Below, in pieces: positions 1 to 8,937 of a stretch of 64,000 bases of DNA. Each line of letters begins with the position of its first letter. Within the stretch, counting starts at the first letter, position 1. Source of the stretch: Serratia marcescens (GTDB lineage: Bacteria > Pseudomonadota > Gammaproteobacteria > Enterobacterales > Enterobacteriaceae); assembly GCF_029846115.1 (NCBI RefSeq), contig NZ_JARVZZ010000002.1, forward strand, positions 30,804 through 94,803. Reading direction: 5' to 3'. The notes beneath the pieces were generated by a model. It had not been told where the DNA came from, did not search any database, and saw nothing but the letters and a program-made list of their open reading frames with translations. The position numbers and the translations under genes are program-made.

Positions 1-930
1 CTGCTTCTCGATGGCCGACGTGCTGGCGATGTTGAGCATACCCGCCGTGTCACCGCTGCGCGCCGAGTAGCTCATGATGCCGCTGCGCAGGCCGTTCATG
101 ACGATGTTCTGCTTGATGATGTCGCTGGCCGTCTTCTGGTTCTGGTAAAAATACTGGTAGCTGTTCCCCAGCAGTTGAGCAAACAACTGATTACTGTCCG
201 GGCGACTGCCAAACAGGCGGCTCGCATAATAAAGGAAGGTCTGGCCGGTATTACTGGTATCGTGGACAAGCAGATTCTTGAGTGGCCCGGCAACCTCCTC
301 ACACGCCTGGAAGCGGCCGTCCTTGTTGAACACGCCGCGCAGCGGGCTGGGGCGGCTGAAAATCAACGTGTACGGTTCGGGCGAATTCATCAGCTCATCA
401 AAACTGTACTTACGGTTTAGCAGGATATCGCCCACCACGCAGTTTTGAACGTAATCGCTGAACAGGTCGCTCAGTTCCGGGTTACGCGAGGTGAAATCGG
501 TGCTTTTTGCCACCAAAGACGAGCCGAACAGCATGCCGGTCTTGCTGTAAGTCACCGCATCCGGCTGGCTGAACACCATTTCGTAGCCCAGCACCATGGC
601 GTAACCGATGCGGGTGATGACGGTTGCCGGCAGCACGATCCCCAGCGGCACATTGGCCACCCGCTGGATCGAACGCTGATTGGACAGATCGATGATTTGT
701 ACAGGCTGCGCCTTGGTCAGCAACGCCGAGGAGAACACCAGCACAAACACCCAGCCCAGGATATCCATCAGGTCGCGGCGCGCGGTATACCGCACGGCCA
801 GCACCAGCACGCTGATGGCCACCGCAAAATTCCGTATCCAGTCCCAGGTATCGGTCTGCATGAAGGCCGCGATCGCGTTAAGGTTCTGCGCCAGCCACTC
901 CGAGCCGCCGATGACATAGATTTCCGTCAT
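1..930 (-). CDS. traG: TraG, conjugal transfer mating-pair stabilisation protein (N-terminal part)
   Basis: TraG of F is an inner-membrane protein whose N-terminal part is needed for pilus assembly and whose C-terminal part acts in mating-pair stabilisation and entry exclusion. The visible product starts MTEIYVIGGSEWLAQNLNAI and matches F TraG in order and spacing: hydrophobic segments over the first ~110 residues, then blocks such as YSKTGMLFGSSLVAKSTDF and PYTLIFSRPSPLRGVF. The ATG at 930 lies 1 bp beyond the traH stop (932-934), as in a coupled operon. The C-terminal two thirds lie outside the window, so its intactness cannot be judged. Assignment is from remembered family sequence, supported by the operon order. 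Confidence 0.93.
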   Translation of the reverse strand, partial: MTEIYVIGGSEWLAQNLNAIAAFMQTDTWDWIRNFAVAISVLVLAVRYTARRDLMDILGWVFVLVFSSALLTKAQPVQIIDLSNQRSIQRVANVPLGIVLPATVITRIGYAMVLGYEMVFSQPDAVTYSKTGMLFGSSLVAKSTDFTSRNPELSDLFSDYVQNCVVGDILLNRKYSFDELMNSPEPYTLIFSRPSPLRGVFNKDGRFQACEEVAGPLKNLLVHDTSNTGQTFLYYASRLFGSRPDSNQLFAQLLGNSYQYFYQNQKTASDIIKQNIVMNGLRSGIMSYSARSGDTAGMLNIASTSAIEKQ

Positions 931-931
931 G

Positions 932-2299
932 TTATTGCGCCTCCCCGAACTGATAGTTGTTCTGGTAACGCGTCAGCATCTTGCTGGACACCTGCTGGCG
1001 CATGTAACGCATCTGCTGTTCGACGACCAGCAGGGCATCGGTCTGCACCTGTACGCGCGATTGCAGGGAGGCGATAAGCTGCCCGGCCTGCGTGAAATTG
1101 TCATTAATCACGTCGATAGTCGACTGCGGGTAGTTCCCGGTTGCCAACATGGCGCGCGCACCGCCCATCAACTCCTGCAGGTACTGCATCAGGATGTCGT
1201 ATCCCACATAGTCGGCCAACTGGTGCACCATCGCATTGGACACGCCGAGCATCTGCGGGTCAGTCAGGTAGGTCAGCAGGGGTACATGCGTGCTGGAAAT
1301 CAGTCCTTTTTCCTCGTCGCTCAACTTATCGTCGCTGCGCGCCTTGTTCTCAATGCTGAGCAGCATCTTTTTGATTTGCCCTTTCAGGGCCTTGTCACTG
1401 CTGATGGTGACATCGGTGTCAGCCACCACCTTCAGGCACTTTTCGCTGTCGTTACAGTGATAGATTTTGGCGGTGCCCCCCTCCATCAATGCCTTGATGA
1501 TGCTCTGATCGGTGGTGCGTGGCGGCAGCGGCGTGATTTCGCCGTTGGGGCCGAACACCAGCGAGCCGGTCAGCGTCATCACGAACTCCTTCAACTCCTT
1601 GTTGCCGTCGAACATGCGGTTTTTGGATAACGCATCCCACATAATGTTGATGTTCTTGGAGATACGCTCCTTGTCCTTGTCCCCGGCCTTATCCAATACC
1701 GAATTCATTTTCCCGCCCACGGTGCACCCCTGCTGTGACGCGGCCCAGTCGGCGAAGATGTTGGATTCACCGGCAATGTCCTGGCAGATTTTCTTCTGAT
1801 AGACCTGTGTGCGCGGGAACAGCCCGCCGACAATGCCCTGCGCCGCCTGGCAGCTGCTCATGTTCATGCCATTGATGTCGCTGGCCATTTTCTGGATGAA
1901 GTCTTTGGCATCTTTCAGCTCCGGCACGGTAGTCTGCAAGGCCAGATCGAAGAAGTAGCCGGCGGCGTTGGACATGATCTGTTTGGTAAAGCGCTGCAGC
2001 TGCTCGCCGTTGATAAAGCTGAACGCCCCCAGGTACGCATCGATGCCGCCGCAGCCGGCATTGATATCCGGCAACGACATCGAGATCAGCTGAATTTGTT
2101 TGACGCCGGTACGGGCATAAATCGAGCCGCCCGACGCATAGCCGGCCGCCTGCCCCTGCCAGACCGCAGGTGCCGTGGTGTTGGACGCAAACCCCAGCTT
2201 GTCAAAAAACTGGTTCATGTCGCTGTTCATATCGGCGACGGCCGGGGCAACGCTCGCCAGCCCCAGCGTCAGGCCGATAAAAAGGGCACGTAATTTCAT
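932..2299 (-). CDS. traH: TraH, F-pilus assembly/mating protein
   Basis: Periplasmic F-pilus assembly protein of the TraF-TraH-TraU-TraW-TrbI group. About 455 residues, close to F TraH. A signal peptide (MKLRALFIGLTLGLASVAPA, then VADMNSD) fits the start at 2299. A longer frame upstream would add an unrelated leader, and the 2299 ATG overlaps the trbF stop (ATGA), the coupling used throughout this operon. Cysteine pairs (for example INAGCGG, SSCQAAQG) fit a disulfide-bonded periplasmic protein. The C-terminal ~70 residues are predicted coiled coil (Gln-rich, VQTDALLVVEQQM region). Confidence 0.94.
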   Translation of the reverse strand: MKLRALFIGLTLGLASVAPAVADMNSDMNQFFDKLGFASNTTAPAVWQGQAAGYASGGSIYARTGVKQIQLISMSLPDINAGCGGIDAYLGAFSFINGEQLQRFTKQIMSNAAGYFFDLALQTTVPELKDAKDFIQKMASDINGMNMSSCQAAQGIVGGLFPRTQVYQKKICQDIAGESNIFADWAASQQGCTVGGKMNSVLDKAGDKDKERISKNINIMWDALSKNRMFDGNKELKEFVMTLTGSLVFGPNGEITPLPPRTTDQSIIKALMEGGTAKIYHCNDSEKCLKVVADTDVTISSDKALKGQIKKMLLSIENKARSDDKLSDEEKGLISSTHVPLLTYLTDPQMLGVSNAMVHQLADYVGYDILMQYLQELMGGARAMLATGNYPQSTIDVINDNFTQAGQLIASLQSRVQVQTDALLVVEQQMRYMRQQVSSKMLTRYQNNYQFGEAQ

Positions 2300-2709
2300 G
2301 CATCCTCCCGGCGCTGGCGAGACTGGCGGTACATGCAGCACTTTTGCCACAGCAGGGTGATATAAAGGCTAAACAGCCCCAGACTCTCAAAGACCAGCGC
2401 GACCGCGAGGCACCCGGCTGACAGCGCGGCAAACATGGCAGGCATGAAGTACATCAGTACGTTCCACATGTTCATCATATGAAACTCACGCGAGTCCGCA
2501 GCGTACTCTTTGACAAATGCATGTCCAAACCACCAGTGACTGACCATCCAGAGTGCGACGGCCGCCACAAAAAACAGCACCGTCAGATGAAGAAAAATAG
2601 TAAGCCGCGCGCTGTCACGCTTGTATTCCGCACGCGCGCTGGCAATACACTGTTCCGGAGACCCTGCGCCCAGCTTGGCAGTAATGATGTGACGCTCTGA
2701 TTTATTCAC
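2296..2709 (-). CDS. trbF: TrbF-like membrane protein
   Basis: 137-residue protein with two long hydrophobic stretches (about residues 40-58 and 88-118). It sits between trbB and traH, where F encodes TrbF, a membrane protein of poorly defined role in transfer. The order trbB-trbF-traH agrees with F if trbJ is missing. The 5' end overlaps the trbB stop and the 3' end overlaps the traH start, so translation is probably coupled. Identity rests on position, length and a general resemblance of the N-terminus (MNKSERHIITAKL); a different small Tra membrane protein is possible. Confidence 0.72.
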   Translation of the reverse strand: MNKSERHIITAKLGAGSPEQCIASARAEYKRDSARLTIFLHLTVLFFVAAVALWMVSHWWFGHAFVKEYAADSREFHMMNMWNVLMYFMPAMFAALSAGCLAVALVFESLGLFSLYITLLWQKCCMYRQSRQRREDA

Positions 2710-3241
2710 GGTGATCTCCTCTTAACGTTGCTTCCTGTAATACGGTGTCGAGACGCGCCATAAAGCCGCGCTCATCGCTGGCCCCCTGGATCATCGGGTA
2801 GGTCGCCAGCGTATTGACGTTCACCAAAAACGTTGTCGGCGACGCCACCGGCAGGCCGGGGAAGAAAGTACGCATCACCTCCGGCGGCGCCGGAATGGCC
2901 TCCGGGAACGTGGCATCGCCCTGGCCGTCAAAGGTGTAGGCGAACACGGAAAAGCCGACCCGTTCCGACAGCGATTTCAGCAGCGGATCAAACTGGTGGC
3001 AGTACGGGCAGTGCCCCTGCATAAACAGCACCACCTTCCAGTCATTGAGGTTGACGCGCGCGCCGTTGCTGAGCGTAAACCAGCGTGGCGCTGCCGCCGG
3101 CCGCGGAGCGGGGACGGACGTCGCTGATGGCGCCCGATTGACGCCGGCATTTTTCTGCAGCGCCGCTATCTCATCAATTGTGGAGCCGTGCGCCAGCCCG
3201 GTTAACAGCAGCGCCAGCCAGGCGATGTTAGCGATCCGCAT
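2702..3241 (-). CDS. trbB: TrbB, thioredoxin-fold disulfide isomerase of the F-type T4SS
   Basis: Periplasmic DsbC-like thiol oxidoreductase that helps fold cysteine-rich Tra proteins such as TraH, TraU and TraN. The product has a signal peptide (MRIANIAWLALLLTGLAHGS), the F TrbB block APRWFTLSNGARVNLNDWKV, and the thioredoxin active site CPYC within VVLFMQGHCPYCHQFDP. A cis-Pro region (ASPTTFLVNVNTL) follows. Start chosen at 3241 because the upstream in-frame extension is charged and masks the signal peptide. It slightly overlaps traQ and trbF. Length (179 aa) matches F TrbB. Confidence 0.93.
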   Translation of the reverse strand: MRIANIAWLALLLTGLAHGSTIDEIAALQKNAGVNRAPSATSVPAPRPAAAPRWFTLSNGARVNLNDWKVVLFMQGHCPYCHQFDPLLKSLSERVGFSVFAYTFDGQGDATFPEAIPAPPEVMRTFFPGLPVASPTTFLVNVNTLATYPMIQGASDERGFMARLDTVLQEATLRGDHRE

Positions 3242-3530
3242 TCTGCACCTCCCCGGCCCCGTGCTGTTCGTCTGTGCTCGCCTGTTCACGATGTGCCGCG
3301 ATATAGGCCTGTTTTTCCGCCTCGTCGCGCTGCCGTTTGGGGACGCGCGCCAGCTCATCGAGGATTTTGTAACCGCCGCACACCGTCAGGGTGAGCGCGA
3401 TAAACTCGGCCAGCGTCACCGCCATATCCGGCGCCCGGTGCACCAGGCCGGCGACGATATGAAACCAGATCCCGAAGGCCGCGACCCAACCGCCGGTCGC
3501 GTCGATGTCAGGGAATTTCAATTTTCGCAT
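3228..3530 (-). CDS. traQ: TraQ, pilin chaperone
   Basis: 100-residue inner-membrane protein. In F, TraQ assists insertion of TraA propilin. The N-terminal half FPDIDATGGWVAAFGIWFHI followed by VAGLV and a second hydrophobic segment (VTLAEFIALTLTVCGGYKIL) is strikingly like F TraQ. The tail is charged and cytoplasmic-looking. It lies directly upstream of trbB, as in F. The only oddity is a slightly longer acidic C-terminus. Confidence 0.88.
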   Translation of the reverse strand: MRKLKFPDIDATGGWVAAFGIWFHIVAGLVHRAPDMAVTLAEFIALTLTVCGGYKILDELARVPKRQRDEAEKQAYIAAHREQASTDEQHGAGEVQNADR

Positions 3531-3540
3531 TCAACGCTCC

Positions 3541-4335
3541 TCAATAATTGGGTTTGAAGTCGGTAAAGACGTTCAGGAACTGTTTGGCCAGATCGTCCTG
3601 GCTGATAAAGCCGTAGGCCAGCGGCTTGACCGCGCCGCTGCGTGGGTCAACCAGCACCAGCGCCGGGAAATGGCTGACGCCCAGCCGCTGTGACTGTCCC
3701 GCATCGCGCCGGCTCTCCGGCATCGCAGGATTGACCACCCCATCAACGGTCACCGGCACCACCGACAGCCCGTAGCTGTCCCGAAAACCCTTCACCACGC
3801 TCACCAGCTGACCGTCGATCGGCTCGGCGCCGCGATAGAACAGCATCAGCCCGTACTGCTGCGCCATTTTGCCGATGGCCTCGCGCTGCGCGGCAAAGTC
3901 GGCGGCCAGCTGGCTTTTCACCGTGCCGTTGTAGTGGCTGTGCTTCAGGTTGTAATCCAGCTCAGGGTGCGCTAAAAACGCGCGCTGCGCAGAGCGCTCA
4001 AACAGCCCCGCCTGCTGGGTAAAGTAGTTCTGCATCTGGAAAAACTTCACAAAGTTCTCCGTGCTGGGGTACAGGATGGCGTCTGCCAGCCGCTCCTTGA
4101 GCGACTGCTGCAGCAACTGCAGCTTTTGCAGTGCCCCGGCCGGTGCGACAGGGGCTGCAGCCGGCGGTGGCATATCGTCGTCAGCAGGTTTGGCCTCCCG
4201 TTCATACCACTGCCAGCCGCCGGCCTGCGCGGTGAACGCCGCGCCCAGCAGGCTCAGGCCCAACAGCGCTGCCGCCCTGCGGTTGGCCAACCCGCGTGCC
4301 GCCAAATTGAAATTTGAAGTCCCGCGCGTTTTCAC
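3541..4335 (-). CDS. traF: TraF, F-pilus assembly protein (thioredoxin-like fold)
   Basis: 264-residue periplasmic pilus-assembly protein. The mature part begins GGWQWYERE, as in F TraF, and carries the conserved blocks LAHPELDYNLKHSHYNGTVK, GAEPIDGQLVSVVKGFRDSY and FISQDDLAKQFLNV. It has a thioredoxin-like fold but no CxxC active site, normal for TraF. The listed start is a GTG at 4335 that overlaps the traN stop (GTGA). The hydrophobic core of the signal peptide lies some 22 residues in, so a later start is possible. Confidence 0.92.
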   Translation of the reverse strand: MKTRGTSNFNLAARGLANRRAAALLGLSLLGAAFTAQAGGWQWYEREAKPADDDMPPPAAAPVAPAGALQKLQLLQQSLKERLADAILYPSTENFVKFFQMQNYFTQQAGLFERSAQRAFLAHPELDYNLKHSHYNGTVKSQLAADFAAQREAIGKMAQQYGLMLFYRGAEPIDGQLVSVVKGFRDSYGLSVVPVTVDGVVNPAMPESRRDAGQSQRLGVSHFPALVLVDPRSGAVKPLAYGFISQDDLAKQFLNVFTDFKPNY

Positions 4336-6236
4336 TTGCCTGCCTCCTTCATGCGCTCCGCAATTTGCTGCTTAACCTTCTCCAGCAGGGCCGCGTCTTC
4401 CGGCACCTTCTGATTTTTCATCAGGTCTTCATAGAAATTGGCAAAGTCCAGCTGGTCGAAGTTGATGCGCTGCAGCTCGTCTACGGTAATGCCCCGGCAG
4501 TCCGGTGATTTGACGTCGCCAAAGCCGATACCCAGCTGCCATGCCCGCCCCTGCTGCTGAACAATCTGCGCCAGCTTGCTGTCGAACTGGCAGTAGCTGC
4601 GCTTCTTCTGCAGGCAGACGCCCAGCACTTTCTTGCTGCAATATTCGCCGACGCTGACGGTCAATTTGTTCTCTTTCGCCTTGCCCAGCGCCTTCTCTTC
4701 GCTGTCGCAGTGCGCCAACCCGACGCTGTTACCCCATCCGGAGTCCTTGCAGCAGTCGCTGAAACCGGCAAACGCCTTGCGGCAGGACTGCCCCTTACCG
4801 GTGAAGGCGCGCACATCGATACCATTCAACGCCGCCACGTCCTTGCCGGCGGCCGCCACCGCAGCCAGCTCGGAAACGGCGTGCGCAAAGTCGTTACCCT
4901 GAGTGCCCTTCTGCGCCTTGTCGCACTCCCCGTCCAGGCAGTACATCTGGCCGCCACACAGCATCACGTTCCCGGTAGTGCGGGTTTCGCAGGAGTAGGT
5001 CACGTTCTCGTGCAGGCACTGGCCATACTCATCGGAGAAGGCGCAGCCGTGCGTGGCAATAGTGCAGGCCGGATTGTTGGCATAGGCTTCGCAGCTGCCC
5101 TGGCCGGCCTCCTGCAGCCGATAGGTGTCGGTAAAGCGCCAGCAGCTGGCCCACACCGGGTAGGTCTGGCCGTTTACCGTCACCGTGCGTTCGCCGCCCG
5201 GCTCACTGCAAACGGTATTGACCTTCACCGCCCCGGCTTCCTGCGCCAGTGGACAGTTGGCCGGCGTCGACGTGGTCGGCACCCAGACCTGCACCGACGA
5301 ACTGCCGTCGAACTTCACGTAGAACACCATCGGCGAGCCGCCCCCACCGCCGCTCAGCTGCCTGACCATCGCATCTAGAAAGGTATCCAGGTGGCCACCG
5401 GGGTCCATCGTGAGGAAAATATCAACCTGCTGACCTTGCGTGAGCGTAACGTTACCGACGTTCAGCGGCCGGCTGCCCCAGTCCTGACGGCCATATCGCA
5501 CCTCATTCCCCAGCAGTGAAAAGGCCAGCGGCACACCATAGCTGTGCAGATCGTCCTGCAGCTCGAGGTATATCGACCCCGTAGTGAGCTTGCCGGTAAA
5601 CGGCGCGCTAAAGGTGCCGTGAATGCGGTTGCCTTCTTTCCACCAACGGATCATCGATTTATCGATGTGTGCGTTACGGTCTTCGTAGCGGGTCTCATAG
5701 TGGCCACCGATGTCGGTGGCGCGCTCGCAGGTACGCATCACCGCCGTATCGCGCTCGCACACATGACGGGTGAACTCACTGCGCGTCACCTGCTCGGCCT
5801 TGCAGTCCGGGCCGGTCTTGCCGACGATGCTCTCGGCCTTACCCTCAATCTCCTTCCCGGCCTGGATAAAGGGCGCATCGTGCGAAATCGGCTCCTTGGG
5901 GTTTTTGAGCACCGAATCGGTCACCGCCTGCCCCACCTCGGTCTGGCCCCAGGCCGTGCCGCCATCGGTTTTGAGGTTATTGGCATCCCCGGCCGTCACG
6001 CCACCGTAATAGCCTTTTTCTTTCGGGTTGTCGGTGTAATTCGGCAACACGTTGGCCGGGTTGGTGTTCTGCAGCGTCCCTGTACCCTGACCGGCGATCT
6101 GTTTGGCAAACTCGCTGCCGGTCTGGAACACGTCATCACCTTCCGCCCGACAATCGCCGGTGGCGAAGATAAACGTCCCCAGCACCAGGGCATGTGTTGC
6201 CAGCAATCCGGGCAGAGACTTCACCAGGCGGGTCAT
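4332..6236 (-). CDS. traN: TraN, outer-membrane mating-pair stabilisation protein
   Basis: 634-residue cysteine-rich outer-membrane protein that stabilises the mating pair by contacting a recipient surface receptor. A signal peptide (LLATHALVLGTFIFATGDCR) precedes the mature protein. Many cysteines occur in the C-terminal half, including ACTIATHGCAFSDEYGQCL and CLQKKRSYCQFDSKLAQI, typical of TraN. The segment around residues 160-300, with a Gly-rich run (LSGGGGGSPMVF), is in the region that varies between TraN types and sets receptor choice. Flanked by trbC upstream and traF downstream with overlapping stop/start codons. Confidence 0.94.
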   Translation of the reverse strand: MTRLVKSLPGLLATHALVLGTFIFATGDCRAEGDDVFQTGSEFAKQIAGQGTGTLQNTNPANVLPNYTDNPKEKGYYGGVTAGDANNLKTDGGTAWGQTEVGQAVTDSVLKNPKEPISHDAPFIQAGKEIEGKAESIVGKTGPDCKAEQVTRSEFTRHVCERDTAVMRTCERATDIGGHYETRYEDRNAHIDKSMIRWWKEGNRIHGTFSAPFTGKLTTGSIYLELQDDLHSYGVPLAFSLLGNEVRYGRQDWGSRPLNVGNVTLTQGQQVDIFLTMDPGGHLDTFLDAMVRQLSGGGGGSPMVFYVKFDGSSSVQVWVPTTSTPANCPLAQEAGAVKVNTVCSEPGGERTVTVNGQTYPVWASCWRFTDTYRLQEAGQGSCEAYANNPACTIATHGCAFSDEYGQCLHENVTYSCETRTTGNVMLCGGQMYCLDGECDKAQKGTQGNDFAHAVSELAAVAAAGKDVAALNGIDVRAFTGKGQSCRKAFAGFSDCCKDSGWGNSVGLAHCDSEEKALGKAKENKLTVSVGEYCSKKVLGVCLQKKRSYCQFDSKLAQIVQQQGRAWQLGIGFGDVKSPDCRGITVDELQRINFDQLDFANFYEDLMKNQKVPEDAALLEKVKQQIAERMKEAGK

Positions 6237-6907
6237 TTTCCGCTCTCCTTGTCCAGCAGCGCCTGAGCCGTGGCTGCACAGTCGCCGTCTTTGGCGACCT
6301 TCTTCAGCGCCTGCGCCATCAGCAGGTTGCCGCGCACCACATCGAAGCCGGCCGCGCAGCGCACGACCAACGCCGGCACGGCGGTGATGCCAAACTGGGT
6401 ATACGGCTGCGGGTCGATTTGCACGCCGTCGATGCCGCCGGCTTCCACCAGTTTTTGCACCCGCTGCACCGTTTCGCGCATGTCGCCATTCACCATGCCG
6501 CGCAACGTGGCAGGAATGCCGAAGCGACGCGCTTCCTGCAGCATGCGGCGCATGCCCTCTTCGGGAATAGCGAAGGAGACGAAGTACAGCGCACCCTCGG
6601 CCGGTTGCTCGGCGGCATCCTGACGCTGCTTCGCCGCCAGCTGGTCGATAAAGGACTGATCGTCCTGCGCCAGCGAACGCGGCGGCTGATTACGCAGGAA
6701 CTCCGGCACCGGGGTGTTTTGGTGCAGGTCAGCCGAGCGCTTTTCCTGCTCGCGCAGCCATGCCCGGTTGCTGTCCACCTGGACGGTCGCCTGCTGCTGT
6801 GCGGTAACAACAGGATCTGCCGCCGTTTGCCCGACAGCGATCATCGGTACGGTTGCCCCCGTCAGGAGCACTGTCAGCAACCCTGTCGCCTTGCTGTATG
6901 TCGTCAT
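6233..6907 (-). CDS. trbC: TrbC, type-F pilus assembly periplasmic protein
   Basis: 224-residue periplasmic protein required for F-pilus assembly. The signal peptide covers the first ~26 residues (LLTVLLTGATVPMIAVG), followed by a Gln-rich stretch. The C-terminal domain holds the TrbC_Ftype pattern: ALYFVSFAIPEEGMRRMLQE, LRGMVNGD and GITAVPALVV. Position between traU and traN is as in F. The stop overlaps the traN start (ATGA). Confidence 0.92.
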   Translation of the reverse strand: MTTYSKATGLLTVLLTGATVPMIAVGQTAADPVVTAQQQATVQVDSNRAWLREQEKRSADLHQNTPVPEFLRNQPPRSLAQDDQSFIDQLAAKQRQDAAEQPAEGALYFVSFAIPEEGMRRMLQEARRFGIPATLRGMVNGDMRETVQRVQKLVEAGGIDGVQIDPQPYTQFGITAVPALVVRCAAGFDVVRGNLLMAQALKKVAKDGDCAATAQALLDKESGK

Positions 6908-6917
6908 GACCTTCTCC

Positions 6918-7916
6918 TTATAAAAAGACGCAGTTGCGCTTGCGCCACATGACGTAGCCGAAGTTCTTCTTACTGGCCGGCGAGTTGTGGCCCACCTCCC
7001 AGCGCATCACGCTGCGCCCCATCGGGTGACAGCGGGCGCTGTCCGGGTACATGTTCACCATCTGATAACGCCAGCGCTCTTTCGGCATGATCGGCGACGG
7101 GTATTCGAAGCAAACCGCCCGATCTTTGCCGATGGACTCCATGATTTGCCCCTGGCGGTGCAGCTTGAATGCCATCTTTTCCGAGACCAGCACCGACGAC
7201 TGCAGCGGGCTGATTTCCTTGGCCACCCAGCCGTTGAACGGGTACATCGAACCCTGACTGCCGGCGCACCAGAACAATGCGTCGATCGGCAGATGGAAGC
7301 CGCTGGCAATGGCGTCGGCCGCGCAGGCGCCCTGCGCCAGCGGATTGGCAAAGACCACGGCTTCCGGGTTGAGAATGGTGGTCAGGCTGCTGTCCCCCCA
7401 GGTCGGATCGATTTCCGACAAGTAGGCGATGTCCATGTCCCCACCCTGCAGGCAGCCCGCGGAGGTGATGATGTTCAACCAGTAGGTCAACGGGTACTTG
7501 TACCAATGGACGTGATAGAACGCGGTGGTCACGTCCCCCTTGCCACTGCTGCCGCCGGTGCCGGTGCCAATCTTGCCGAGGTTGATGCTAAAGCCACCCA
7601 GGTTGACCATGCAGCCCGGCGAACGGGTCACGTCAGTCATGGCCATCGGCTCCCAGTACCCCATTGCCATCCCGATACGCTGAAAAAGCGGCGGCGGCAT
7701 GGGGCAGAACTGGATAGGGCTGCCCGGATTGCTGGTATCCGGCAAATCCCCTTTCCCGACCGGAATGCTCCCGATCGAGAGCGGGAAGATGCAGCGCCAG
7801 CAGATATCGGTGATCGGGTTGACAAAGCGCCCCTGGCAGGCCGCATCCGCCGCCTGAGACGGCGCCGCAAACAGGCCTGCCACGACCAGCAACGCCGAGA
7901 GCCAGCACCGGATCAT
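6918..7916 (-). CDS. traU: TraU, pilus assembly/DNA transfer protein
   Basis: About 332 residues with a signal peptide (WLSALLVVAGLFAAPSQAAD) and ten or more cysteines. Family blocks include GRFVNPITDICWRCIFPLSI, HWYKYPLTYWLNI and LPIDALFWCAGSQGSMYP. TraU acts in the periplasm with TraW, TraH and TraF and is needed for efficient DNA transfer. Start at 7916 (ATGA overlap with the preceding small gene) gives a clean signal peptide; an ORF extension to 7946 would not. Confidence 0.95.
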   Translation of the reverse strand: MIRCWLSALLVVAGLFAAPSQAADAACQGRFVNPITDICWRCIFPLSIGSIPVGKGDLPDTSNPGSPIQFCPMPPPLFQRIGMAMGYWEPMAMTDVTRSPGCMVNLGGFSINLGKIGTGTGGSSGKGDVTTAFYHVHWYKYPLTYWLNIITSAGCLQGGDMDIAYLSEIDPTWGDSSLTTILNPEAVVFANPLAQGACAADAIASGFHLPIDALFWCAGSQGSMYPFNGWVAKEISPLQSSVLVSEKMAFKLHRQGQIMESIGKDRAVCFEYPSPIMPKERWRYQMVNMYPDSARCHPMGRSVMRWEVGHNSPASKKNFGYVMWRKRNCVFL

Positions 7917-8290
7917 GCGCGACGCTCCTGGCAATGTGTCGCCCACTGCGTTCCCCGGTAAATCGCATGTACATCACCGGCGGCAACGATCCGGGCGGTG
8001 GGACGTGCTTCATCCTGCGGCGGTAACAACGCCGCCAAGGTGCTCAGCAAACTGTCGATAAGCGCCAGCTTGTCGAACAGATAAAGGCCATGACCGTCCT
8101 GATCGGCAGGCAGCTGCTCACGCAGCTCGTGGGCCACCTCACGGCACTCAAGAATGCATTTGTAGATCCCACCCTTTGCCGACGCCGCCTGGCGGATGGC
8201 CATCAACTCGCCGTGGCGCGCGGCCAGCAATTGGCGACAGCTCTGCAGCTGATTCTCGGTCGCAATAAAACGTTTACGCGTCACAAACAT
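7913..8290 (-). CDS. small hypothetical protein between traW and traU
   Basis: 125 residues, soluble-looking, with no signal peptide or membrane segment. It contains a probable helical N-terminus (TENQLQSCRQLLAARHGELM) and a leucine-rich middle. It is translationally coupled to traU (stop/start overlap) and sits 11 bp after traW. I do not recognise a family. Operon position suggests a tra-associated accessory role, but this is not shown by the sequence. Confidence 0.7.
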   Translation of the reverse strand: MFVTRKRFIATENQLQSCRQLLAARHGELMAIRQAASAKGGIYKCILECREVAHELREQLPADQDGHGLYLFDKLALIDSLLSTLAALLPPQDEARPTARIVAAGDVHAIYRGTQWATHCQERRA

Positions 8291-8301
8291 ACTTCTCCCC
8301 T

Positions 8302-8937
8302 TCAGTTCGCGCTGCCGCCGGCAGGAATGGATTCGATACGCAGCCGCAAGCCGCTCGGTGCCGCCGTGATGCGCGCCGGCACCGTGGTCAGCCCGAACCG
8401 GTGCGACAGCGCCCCGCCCTGATCGAAGTAGATACGGCTGTCCAGCGCGACAGAGGTCTTGGGAATGTCGCCGTTGACCAGAATGATCTTCACCATCAGG
8501 GTCTCCGGCTGCTGCGCCTTCATCCAGGCAACCTGCTGCGGATCGTCGCCGTCGATGAAATACAGCGTCTGCACGAACGGCACGGTGGCCAGCGGGTTGA
8601 TAACGTCGCCCTTGCGGGCGAACACGCGGCCCTTGTCGTCTTTCAGGTCAGAAGAGAGCTGCACGCTCGGGTCGAAGAAGCGTTCGGCATAGCGCTCGGT
8701 CTTGCCGATGCCGGCGACCGGCTCCGGACGCTGGCTGTGCTGCACGGTGCGCTCTTTGAACGCCGTCATCTCCTGCTCCCAGCGTCCACTGCGCTGCAGC
8801 TCGGTCAGCCGTTCGTGAATGGTCTGCAGCATGTCCGGCTCGGCCACCGGATACAGGTCGCCCCAGGTGCCGAAGTCTTTGGCCAACGCCATGCAAGGCA
8901 GCAGTGATAAGGAGAACACCAGGCAGACAACGCGCAT
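8302..8937 (-). CDS. traW: TraW, pilus assembly protein
   Basis: 211-residue periplasmic protein of the TraW family, one of the F-type-specific pilus assembly proteins. A signal peptide (VCLVFSLSLLPCMALA) is followed by KDFGTWGDLYPVAEPD, a hallmark of the family. The central block GRVFARKGDVINPLATVPF and the C-terminal YFDQGGALSHRFGLTTVPA are also typical. The start overlaps the stop of the upstream DsbA-like gene. In F, trbI directly precedes traW; here a thioredoxin-fold gene intervenes. Confidence 0.94.
   Translation of the reverse strand: MRVVCLVFSLSLLPCMALAKDFGTWGDLYPVAEPDMLQTIHERLTELQRSGRWEQEMTAFKERTVQHSQRPEPVAGIGKTERYAERFFDPSVQLSSDLKDDKGRVFARKGDVINPLATVPFVQTLYFIDGDDPQQVAWMKAQQPETLMVKIILVNGDIPKTSVALDSRIYFDQGGALSHRFGLTTVPARITAAPSGLRLRIESIPAGGSAN

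Noticed and set aside
445..1630. Plus-strand reading frames antisense to traG/traH
   Set aside because: His/Arg/Gln-rich compositions typical of antisense frames in GC-rich genes; traG and traH on the other strand are unmistakable.
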